From Actinomycetota bacterium (GTDB taxonomy: Bacteria; Actinomycetota; CADDZG01; JAHWKV01), in assembly GCA_019347725.1 (NCBI GenBank), contig JAHWKV010000062.1, positions 1 to 6,369 of the forward strand: a stretch of 6,369 nt of DNA, written 5' to 3'. Made by a program: the position numbers and the translations under genes. How positions within the stretch are numbered: position 1 is the first letter of the stretch; each line of letters begins with the position of its first letter. Shown one piece after another: positions 1 through 5,194 of the stretch. Under the pieces are notes generated by a model. That model was not told where the DNA came from. It saw only the letters and a list, made by a program, of their open reading frames with translations, and ran no database searches.

Positions 1-2
1 TG

Positions 3-365
3 GTCGGCTGGTGCCGGCGGCAGCGCAACGTCAGCTACGTCGAAGGGGTGGTCAGCAAGGGTTCCGATACCAAGTCGGGCCTTCTTGGACGGGGAAGCAG
101 TGATGACGAGGACGACGAGTTGACGCTGACGGCCAGGGAGCTCGTCGTGCGGTCCCAGCTTGGCTCCACCTCCATGCTCCAGCGCAAACTGAAGGTTGGC
201 TTTGCCCGTGCGGGTCGCATTATGGACATGCTGGAGGAGCAAGGCGTGGTCGGGCCCTCCCAGGGGTCCAAGCCGAGAGACGTGCTTATGACCCTGGAGG
301 AGCTTGAGGGCGATGCGGAGGGGTCCGAGCCTTCCGAGGCGGAGATAGAGGATGCGTTTTCATGA
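3..365 (+). CDS. ftsK: DNA translocase FtsK, C-terminal end (5' partial)
   Basis: This is the last 120 residues of an FtsK/SpoIIIE DNA translocase, a septum-located ATPase that pumps chromosome DNA during division. The frame is open to the left edge, so the membrane and motor domains lie outside the window. Local residues 1-17 fit the end of the motor domain (a WCRRQR segment). An acidic Ser/Asp/Glu linker follows. Residues about 40-97 form the winged-helix gamma domain, recognised by [28 protein letters not shown] and [15 protein letters not shown]. In this family the gamma domain reads the polar DNA guide sequences (KOPS). Its wording is close to actinobacterial FtsK as I recall it. A short acidic tail ends at TGA 363-365. 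The gene converges on the minus-strand zinc-ribbon gene, leaving about 20 nt between the two stops. I saw no strong terminator there. Family assignment is secure. Confidence 0.95.
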   Translation, partial: VGWCRRQRNVSYVEGVVSKGSDTKSGLLGRGSSDDEDDELTLTARELVVRSQLGSTSMLQRKLKVGFARAGRIMDMLEEQGVVGPSQGSKPRDVLMTLEELEGDAEGSEPSEAEIEDAFS

Positions 366-385
366 GCAGGACCCTGAGCAGGGGC

Positions 386-616
386 CTAGGGCTCGTCTTT
401 GCCGGACTCGGGGGGTTCGCGGGGCACGGCGCGTAGACCGTAGCTGAAGCGGCTTTCGCCGGGCATCGTATCGGCGTTGGCCAGTCCCGCCGAGTCGTCG
501 TCGACTATCGGGCCGATGGGGTCCATGTCCAGGCCGCAAAACGGACAGGTTTCGCCCCGGCCTTCATCGATCGCATCCAAGACTACTGCGCACTCGGGAC
601 ACTTCCAGTTGGCCAT
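386..616 (-). CDS. Small zinc-ribbon protein of unknown function
   Basis: This 76-residue protein has an N-terminal zinc ribbon: Cys6-Pro-Glu-Cys9, 14 residues, then Cys24-Pro-Phe-Cys27-Gly. These four cysteines are the likely ligands of one structural zinc. The 14-residue spacing and the lack of a rubredoxin-type CxxCGY first knuckle argue against rubredoxin. The rest (about 35-76) is acidic, rich in Pro and Ser, has no clear fold and ends in a charged tail. No signal peptide or membrane segment is visible, so it is probably cytoplasmic. The ATG lies 9 nt beyond the stop of the TPR gene on the same strand, so the two are almost surely co-transcribed. The Shine-Dalgarno match is poor; the gap holds a 10-bp palindrome (617-626). 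The function is unknown. A role as a small partner of the TPR protein is inferred only from gene order. Confidence 0.75.
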   Translation of the reverse strand: MANWKCPECAVVLDAIDEGRGETCPFCGLDMDPIGPIVDDDSAGLANADTMPGESRFSYGLRAVPREPPESGKDEP

Positions 617-625
617 GAGCTAGCT

Positions 626-2953
626 CTACGGTCGCCGGATATCCAGTGAGTTGATCTTGATGGGAGGTTTCGGCCCGGGGGGCTCAACGGGTTCCGGCTC
701 CGCCTCCCGTTCGGGTTTCGGCTCAGCGGCAGGCGCGGCCGATGGAGGTACGGGAGTCTTAAGCGCCTGCAGCTGTGCCATCCGGTTTAAGTACCTGGAA
801 TCGTTTCTGCCAAAGGCGGCTTCGGTGATGGCGACCGCCCTCTCCAGGCAGGCTACAGCTTCTTGTTGGTTTCCTATCGTCTCTTGAACATTGGCCAGAT
901 TCGTCAGACGCGCCGCGATCCTGGGGTGCCCCGGGCCGTAAGCGCTCTCATCGATGGTCAGGGCCTGCTCCAGGTAAGGTCGGGCCGCGAACGGGTCCCC
1001 CAGGTCGCGTAGCACGTTGGCCAAGTTGTTCATTCGAATGGCGACCCGGGGATTGTCGGAACCCAGGGCCGATTGCGTGATGCTCAGAGCCCTTTGTAGA
1101 CAGCTTTTAGCCCCGAAAAGATCCTGCTGAGCCCGTAAGATGTTGCCCAGGTTACTAAGGCGCGTTGCAACCTTTGGGTGGTCCGGTCCGTAGGCGGACT
1201 GGTCGATGGTCAGAGCCCGCTCCAAAGCCGACCTGGCGCCGTCTAGGTCACCCAAAGCGCTTAGTATCCCCGCCAGGGTGTTTAGGTCCGTGCTGAGCGA
1301 AGGGTGCTCGGCTCCAAGCGCCGTCTCGTTCAACGATATGGCCCGCTGCAGAGACTCCCTAGCCTCCTCCAGGTTGCCGAGATCATGCTGGATGCCGCCC
1401 AGATCGCTCAAATCGGCGGCGATGCTCGGATCGTTTTCGCCCAGAACTCGCTCATTGATGGCCAAGGACCGCTCGAAAGCTTCCCGGCCGCCCTGCAGGT
1501 CTCCCATATCCCTTAGGACGCCACCCAAACCGCTGAGGTCCGAAGCCACGGACGTGTCGTCCGGTCCATACTCCGCCTCGTTGGCGGCCAGCGCTTGCTC
1601 GAACAGATCCTTGGCGCCGGCGAGGTCTCCTAAATCTCTAAGCAGCCGGCCCTGGTTGTTCAGATCGTTCCCCCTGCCGGCCGGCGAGTCTTGACCGTGG
1701 CTCGACGTTTCATTGGACGGCGGGTTGAAGAAGTGATCGAGCCCATCTTCCAGGTCACCGCCCGGGCCCTCGCCGCCGGTCGATACCGGCTCTTGGTCCG
1801 CTCGCTCGACTTGATCCAACTCGGCGGTGACCGTCTGTTCGGCGTCGGCTTCCCGATCCTGCGTTTGCGGATCAGCCATGCTCGTGGCGTTCGACTCAGC
1901 TCGCGCCGCGTCCTCAGTATCCTCAGCGAGTCCCGGCTCACCTGTGGACTCTAGAGGCGGCGAGGTTTCCTTCATGCTCGAAAAGACATTGTCCAGCTCG
2001 TTAAAGAAGGCAGCCTCGTCCGTCTCGCTAAAGGAGGCGGCCTCGTCCGTCTCGCTAAAGGAGGCGGCCTCGGCCGTCTCGCTAAAGGAGGCGGCCTCGT
2101 CCGTAGCCTCGGAGTCTTCCGGCTGCGGGTCCTCCTGCAGCGCCCGTTGTCGTTCTCCACGGCTGGAGTCTCGCGAATCCAAAGAGGCGGTCGACCGACC
2201 GTCCTTGTCGAGATTGGGCTTGGGAAGAGCCGACTGGTCGATCTCCATGAGCATGTTGTGCGCCTGGGTCTCTTGCTCGGGCGCGCGTGTGTCCGCCGCG
2301 GGTTCGGCGATCGATTGCAGCGGTGCGGGACCCCGCTGATCGCGGTGGCTTCCCGGTTCGGCCCCGTGGGCGGTGGTGGCCATCCGGTAGCCGGCGATTC
2401 GGTTGACGAGGTCGGTCACCTCAGCCGGCAGGAATGACCGTAGCCGGTCCAGGTCCGCCTCGATGAGTCCAAGACTGCGCAGCGCCACCTTTATGGAAGA
2501 ACGTTCGTCTGGTTCGTCCAGGTCCCGTAGGACCGTCTTAGCCGTGTGGTCATCGAGAGATATCTCTCCGAGATCGATCAGAACGCGGCAAAGTTTCGAC
2601 ATGTCGCTCACCGACGACGGGTGACGGGGTCCATGCGCGGTCTCGTCGATGCTCAGGGCTCGTTGTAGGACAGCCTTGGCGGACCTAAGATCTCCGAGAG
2701 CTCGATACGCTTCCGATATGTTGACGAGGTCGGCAGCTACTTGAGGGTGCTGAGCGCCCATCTGCGTCTCATGAATGGACAGGGCGCGTTCAAACAAAGC
2801 TTTAGCCGCATCCGGATGACCGATACCAACAAGCACGAGCCCGAGCTTATTGAGATCGGATGCCACCTCAGGGTGGTCCGGGCCGTAGGTAAGCTCGTCG
2901 ATAGTTAGATTATTTGTAAGCGCATCTATTGCGACGGTGCCGAAGTCGCTCAT
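626..2953 (-). CDS. Large double-array tetratricopeptide repeat protein (kinesin-light-chain type)
   Basis: This 775-residue protein is built from 42-residue TPR units of the kinesin-light-chain/TPR_10-TPR_12 kind, with recurring cores such as LGDLxxAxxxLERALxIxE and YGPDHPxVA. Array 1 has a half unit (1-31), two full units (32-73, 74-115) and a decayed unit (from 116), followed by a helical stretch to about 195. A long acidic, Ser/Glu-rich linker (about 195-428) carries a 9-residue tandem repeat. Array 2 has seven clean units (429-722). The tail (723-775) is rich in Pro and Glu. No signal peptide, membrane segment, NB-ARC or enzyme domain is seen, so it is best read as a cytoplasmic scaffold binding unknown partners. 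The ATG at 2953 is firm because an in-frame TAA lies five codons upstream (2966-2968). No good ribosome site precedes it. It is the first gene of a likely two-gene operon with the zinc-ribbon gene. The fold is sure; the role is unknown. Confidence 0.92.
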   Translation of the reverse strand: MSDFGTVAIDALTNNLTIDELTYGPDHPEVASDLNKLGLVLVGIGHPDAAKALFERALSIHETQMGAQHPQVAADLVNISEAYRALGDLRSAKAVLQRALSIDETAHGPRHPSSVSDMSKLCRVLIDLGEISLDDHTAKTVLRDLDEPDERSSIKVALRSLGLIEADLDRLRSFLPAEVTDLVNRIAGYRMATTAHGAEPGSHRDQRGPAPLQSIAEPAADTRAPEQETQAHNMLMEIDQSALPKPNLDKDGRSTASLDSRDSSRGERQRALQEDPQPEDSEATDEAASFSETAEAASFSETDEAASFSETDEAAFFNELDNVFSSMKETSPPLESTGEPGLAEDTEDAARAESNATSMADPQTQDREADAEQTVTAELDQVERADQEPVSTGGEGPGGDLEDGLDHFFNPPSNETSSHGQDSPAGRGNDLNNQGRLLRDLGDLAGAKDLFEQALAANEAEYGPDDTSVASDLSGLGGVLRDMGDLQGGREAFERSLAINERVLGENDPSIAADLSDLGGIQHDLGNLEEARESLQRAISLNETALGAEHPSLSTDLNTLAGILSALGDLDGARSALERALTIDQSAYGPDHPKVATRLSNLGNILRAQQDLFGAKSCLQRALSITQSALGSDNPRVAIRMNNLANVLRDLGDPFAARPYLEQALTIDESAYGPGHPRIAARLTNLANVQETIGNQQEAVACLERAVAITEAAFGRNDSRYLNRMAQLQALKTPVPPSAAPAAEPKPEREAEPEPVEPPGPKPPIKINSLDIRRP
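2013..2093. repeat. 27-bp tandem repeat, three units, in the TPR gene linker
   Basis: Three head-to-tail 27-bp units start at 2013, 2040 and 2067. The first two are identical and the third differs at one base (T to G at 2073). A 10-nt piece of a fourth unit follows (2094-2103), and a diverged 13-nt half unit precedes (2000-2012). The period is nine codons, so the frame is kept; the minus strand encodes FSETDEAAS-like units (residues about 288-314). The near identity points to recent slippage or unequal exchange. The half unit at 2000-2012 encodes DEAAFFNELD, which may be the ancestral copy. Confidence 0.93.
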
Positions 2954-3128
2954 AGTTGACCAGAGTTATGCACGATACAAGCATATGACGGTTGGGCCGT
3001 AGGTGAAAGGGGCGTGAAAAACTTACGTCTCAGCGTTCTCCATCAAACGAGTCGACTAAGCTCTATAATTTGCAGCTAGGCTGTACCGACGGGAAACGTA
3101 ATATCCTCCAAATATCCCCGGGGTCCAT
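2954..3128. promoter_or_regulatory. Divergent intergenic region between TPR and rodZ-like genes
   Basis: This 175-nt gap separates two divergent genes and must hold both promoters. It is richer in A/T than its surroundings. On the plus strand it has a perfect -10 hexamer (3064-3069) and an ATATCC direct repeat (3101-3106 and 3112-3117, 11 bp apart) close to the rodZ-like start. On the minus strand I found no convincing -35/-10 pair for the TPR gene. The best candidate is TTTCAC, 17 bp, TATGCT just upstream, and its -35 is poor. Confidence 0.5.
3064..3069 (+). promoter_or_regulatory. Perfect -10 element (TATAAT) for the rodZ-like gene
   Basis: TATAAT matches the housekeeping sigma -10 consensus exactly and lies 59 nt before the TTG start. 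Transcription would begin near 3076, giving a leader of about 50 nt. At the expected -35 position (3041-3046) the sequence is CATCAA, a poor match. Weak -35 elements are common in actinobacteria. The site may serve the small downstream gene as well if there is read-through. Confidence 0.5.
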
Positions 3129-3965
3129 TTGAATCAGCAAACCATCGGTCAGCGGCTTAGCGGCGCGAGGGAAGCGATTCGGGCTTCGCTCTTCCAAGCC
3201 TCGCAGGACACCAAGATCAGAGTGGACTTTCTCCAGGCAATGGAGAACGACGACTTTGACTTCGTATCTGGTGGCCCCTACGTACGGGGCATGCTCAGGT
3301 CGTACGTGCGCTGGCTTGGTCTCGACGAAGGCCCGATCCTGGCCGAGTTCGATTCTCTGACCAGGGCACGAGCGCAGCCGTCGGTCACCCAGATGATTTC
3401 CCGGCCCCCTGAAATGGTCAGCCGTCACAGGCGCCCGCAGTGGCTCATAGCCGCGCTCTCCGCAGCCGGTCTGCTCTTCTTGCTTTTTGTGATCGGCCTC
3501 ATCAATCCACGCAGTGACGTCGCGCCTCCACCTCCGGACCCGGTGGGAGACCAGGCCCGTTCTTCTCCGTCCCCGGCTCTTGTGGTCGAGGAAGGATCCT
3601 CGCCGGAGCCCGAGGTGCCTGTAGTTGAAGGCGTCAACGTGGGAGTCTTGGCTCAGGCGAGAGTATGGATGGATGTTGAGGGCGACGGAGACGAGCAACT
3701 GTTTATCGGCTTCCTAGCTGAGGGGGAAGAGCGAACCTTCGAGGCGGAGGAGGTCGTCAGCATGCGAATCGGCAATCTGGGAGTTGTCGATATCAGCGTG
3801 AACGGCCGAGATCTGGGGGCACCCGGGGCGTCCGGACAGGTGGCCACGATCGAACTGACATCGCAGACATCGTCGTTCGAAGATTCCGATGATGGGTCGG
3901 CTGATGCGGAAGCCACCGACGACTCCACGTCGCAGGACTCTACCGAGGACGCCGACGGGGTCTAG
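3129..3965 (+). CDS. RodZ-like membrane protein, HTH plus DUF4115
   Basis: This 278-residue single-pass membrane protein has RodZ architecture. Residues about 5-75 are a Cro/CI-type HTH_25 domain, with IGQRLSGARE, TKIRVDFLQAMEN and GPYVRGMLRSYVRWLGLD. A hydrophobic segment (about 105-125, WLIAALSAAGLLFLLFVIGL) should place the HTH inside the cell. A Pro-rich spacer leads to a DUF4115 domain (about 171-241, including VWMDVEGDGD, RIGNLGVVDISVNG). The tail (242-278) is almost all Asp, Glu, Ser and Thr. In RodZ the HTH binds MreB and helps set cell shape; whether MreB is the partner here is unknown. The TTG start is chosen because the HTH begins directly after it and the next in-frame GTG (3222) would cut the domain. 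GGGG at 3120-3123 is a weak ribosome site. Proteins of this kind are often found just after ftsK in actinobacteria. Confidence 0.88.
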   Translation: MNQQTIGQRLSGAREAIRASLFQASQDTKIRVDFLQAMENDDFDFVSGGPYVRGMLRSYVRWLGLDEGPILAEFDSLTRARAQPSVTQMISRPPEMVSRHRRPQWLIAALSAAGLLFLLFVIGLINPRSDVAPPPPDPVGDQARSSPSPALVVEEGSSPEPEVPVVEGVNVGVLAQARVWMDVEGDGDEQLFIGFLAEGEERTFEAEEVVSMRIGNLGVVDISVNGRDLGAPGASGQVATIELTSQTSSFEDSDDGSADAEATDDSTSQDSTEDADGV

Positions 3966-4067
3966 CCCCGCCCAAATCACTCGTTACGGCCGGTGCACGC
4001 CGTTTATAGATGCCGGTGTACGGGTAGATCAAAATAAGGATTTTGTGCGGGTGCACAAGGTCGAACC

Positions 4068-4075
4068 GGGGAGGT
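4068..4075 (+). promoter_or_regulatory. Strong Shine-Dalgarno site before the small helical protein
   Basis: GGGGAGGT ends 4 nt before the ATG at 4080. It is the only near-ideal ribosome site in the window. It fixes the start of this small gene and suggests efficient translation. The 114-nt gap after the rodZ-like stop has a possible -10 (TATAGA, 4005-4010) with no good -35, so a separate promoter is possible but not shown. Confidence 0.7.
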
Positions 4076-4079
4076 TTCT

Positions 4080-4310
4080 ATGAGCAACGACCACAGTCCT
4101 CACGACGACATTGTCTACGACTTGATCAGCATTCAGTACCATGCGCTTCAGAGCGCTTCGCACCATCAGAAGTACATGGACGACGTCCACGATCACGCCG
4201 ACGTGGCGGACTTCCTTCGTAAGTGTGAGCAGGAAGACCGGGACCGCGCCGACAAGTGCCACGAACTCATCAAGTCGGTTATGGGGGCGCACGAGCACCA
4301 AAACGCCTAG
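4080..4310 (+). CDS. Small His/Asp-rich helical protein, possible half-ferritin-like fold
   Basis: This 76-residue soluble protein has no signal peptide. It is very rich in His (10) and Asp (12) and has two Cys (49, 60). The core reads YDLISIQYHALQSASHHQKY followed by DVADFLRKCEQEDRDRADKC, which predicts a two-helix hairpin of about residues 9-33 and 40-67. The pattern recalls small bacterial proteins of the 'YDLISVLYHALQGA' kind, which resemble half of a ferritin-like four-helix bundle; this is from memory and unverified. His21, His28, His29, His37, His39 and nearby acids could bind metal. It is preceded by an excellent ribosome site and followed by a hairpin (4325-4352), so it may be its own unit or the end of the rodZ-like operon. 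Coding status is well supported; the function is a guess. Confidence 0.75.
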   Translation: MSNDHSPHDDIVYDLISIQYHALQSASHHQKYMDDVHDHADVADFLRKCEQEDRDRADKCHELIKSVMGAHEHQNA

Positions 4311-4324
4311 TGCGATCTTCACCG

Positions 4325-4352
4325 GCGCCTTGCGGCCGCAAGCTTAAGGCGC
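4325..4352 (+). terminator. GC-rich hairpin after the small helical gene
   Basis: GCGCCTT (4325-4331) pairs exactly with AAGGCGC (4346-4352) around a 14-nt loop. An alternative is the 14-bp perfect palindrome at 4329-4342. It starts 15 nt after the preceding stop codon, where a terminator would sit. No T-run follows on either strand, so it is not a classic intrinsic terminator. It could be a U-less actinobacterial one or a plain mRNA-stabilising hairpin. Confidence 0.4.
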
Positions 4353-4378
4353 AGGCGGGGCCGGAAACGTCGGTTCAC

Positions 4379-4384
4379 TACACT
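4379..4384 (+). promoter_or_regulatory. -10-like element (TACACT) for leaderless SGNH transcript
   Basis: TACACT fits the actinobacterial TANNNT -10 pattern and ends 7 nt before the ATG at 4392. A transcript starting 7-8 nt downstream would begin on or beside the A of that ATG, giving a leaderless message. This would explain the lack of a ribosome site. No good -35 is seen, which is tolerated in this group. Confidence 0.4.
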
Positions 4385-4391
4385 GGTGAAG

Positions 4392-5132
4392 ATGGCTTTG
4401 TCCCGCAAGGCGCGTACCTTCGGCACCGTGTGCCTGATCCTAGGGCTGTTCGTAGGTGTCTTTGTGTATGCCACCCGGGGCCGGTCGCAGTCGGGTTTTA
4501 GTACCACCATCAGCTCCGCAAGCCTGCCTGCGGGATCCCGAGTGGTGTTTTTCGGAGACTCGATAACTGCAGCAGGCGTCCTGCCGGGCGGTTATGTCGA
4601 CCTGGTGAACAGGGCGGTGGGGGGCCCCGAGGTCAAGGTCATCGGATCGGGGGTAGAGGGCGATGACGTGCGGGACCTACAACAACGCCTAAGCGCAGAC
4701 GTGTTGAGCCTCGCCCCTACTGTCGTAGTGGTTTACGTAGGCGTCAACGACGTAGCGAGCGTGAGCGAGGGAGCGGAGGACGCCGGGCTTGCCATTTACC
4801 GCTCCGGTATTGTCGATCTCATCGAGCGCATTCAGGCCTCCGGCGCCACAGCGGTGGTATGCACCCCGGGTTTGCTGCGGGAGCGGCCTTACGAAGACAC
4901 TCGTGAGAACTTCTTACTGGACCGGTACGCGCAGGTGGTACGTGAGGTGGCGGCAGAGCGTAGCGTCAATGTTTGCGACCTGAGAACTGCGTTTACCGAG
5001 TACCTGAGAACCAATAACCCTGAGGGGCGATCCGCCGGTGTGCTCACCCGCGATGGAGTACACCTGAACCCCGCCGGCAACCGGTTCGTTGCGCAACAGA
5101 TGCTGCAGGCACTGGACGCTATCGGAGGTTGA
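4392..5132 (+). CDS. Membrane-anchored SGNH/GDSL hydrolase
   Basis: This roughly 246-residue esterase-type hydrolase (numbering from ATG 4392) starts with a basic N-terminus and a hydrophobic stretch (about 12-27, TVCLILGLFVGVFVYA). That is a signal anchor or uncleaved signal, placing the enzyme outside the membrane. The SGNH blocks are present: block I GDSI with nucleophile Ser57, block II around Gly85-Gly90 (GSGVEGD), block III GVND with Asn119, and block V DGVHLN with Asp221 and His224. The catalytic triad and oxyanion residues thus look intact. The family removes acyl or acetyl esters from lipids, sugars or cell-wall polymers; the substrate is not readable here. An LCP gene follows on the same strand about 60 nt later, favouring an envelope polymer. 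A GTG at 4386, two codons upstream, is the alternative start. Neither has a ribosome site; ATG is preferred because of the -10 element placed for leaderless initiation. Confidence 0.9.
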   Translation: MALSRKARTFGTVCLILGLFVGVFVYATRGRSQSGFSTTISSASLPAGSRVVFFGDSITAAGVLPGGYVDLVNRAVGGPEVKVIGSGVEGDDVRDLQQRLSADVLSLAPTVVVVYVGVNDVASVSEGAEDAGLAIYRSGIVDLIERIQASGATAVVCTPGLLRERPYEDTRENFLLDRYAQVVREVAAERSVNVCDLRTAFTEYLRTNNPEGRSAGVLTRDGVHLNPAGNRFVAQQMLQALDAIGG

Positions 5133-5134
5133 TC

Positions 5135-5166
5135 GCCGCCCTTTATCGGGATCGCTAGGTGGCGGC
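5135..5166 (+). other. GC stem-loop between SGNH and LCP genes
   Basis: GCCGCC (5135-5140) is complementary to GGCGGC (5161-5166) with a 20-nt loop. It begins two bases after the SGNH stop. There is no T-run. It may be a weak attenuator or processing hairpin between the two genes, or chance in GC-rich DNA. If the LCP gene started at GTG 5159 the right arm would be coding. Confidence 0.25.
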
Positions 5167-5194
5167 ATCGGCCAATTGCAGTCACACTTGTCGG

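Larger units (their letters stand above)
4315..4393. repeat. Nested inverted repeats spanning the SGNH gene start
   Basis: ATCTTCACC (4315-4323) is perfectly complementary to GGTGAAGAT (4385-4393). Pairing can extend two more bases through a G-T wobble to 4325/4383. Inside lies a second perfect 7-bp stem (4325-4331 with 4346-4352). In a read-through transcript the outer stem would enclose the TACACT element and pair the bases of the ATG at 4392. It may control translation or be an operator pair; no function is shown. Confidence 0.55.

Noticed and set aside
366..394. Possible terminator hairpin between the convergent ftsK and zinc-ribbon genes (GAGC 376-379 with GCTC 391-394).
   Set aside because: The stem is only 4 bp with a loop too irregular to extend, and the T-rich stretch after it is weak.
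362..436. An ATG overlapping the ftsK stop codon (ATGA) opens a 24-codon frame.
   Set aside because: It is very short, has no ribosome site of its own, and lies antisense to the better supported zinc-ribbon gene.
1206..1694. Long open frame on the plus strand inside the TPR gene, and similar ones at 1827-2339 and 1691-1954.
   Set aside because: These are shadows of a repeat-rich, GC-rich gene. Their products are Ser/Arg low-complexity with no domain, while the minus strand gives clean TPR units.
3063..3698. 211-codon minus-strand open frame opposite the rodZ-like gene.
   Set aside because: It is Arg/His-rich with no recognisable domain and covers a well-supported HTH domain on the other strand.
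3993..4056. Two GTGCAC palindromes (3993-3998 and 4051-4056) ahead of the small helical gene.
   Set aside because: Six-base palindromes are common, and the flanks of the two copies do not match, so an operator pair is not supported.
4332..4345. Adjacent NotI and HindIII recognition sequences, the same 14 bases (in reverse) as a common expression-vector polylinker.
   Set aside because: Sequence on both sides does not match a vector, and the bases are explained by the local hairpin and palindrome. Chance in GC-rich DNA is more likely than vector contamination.
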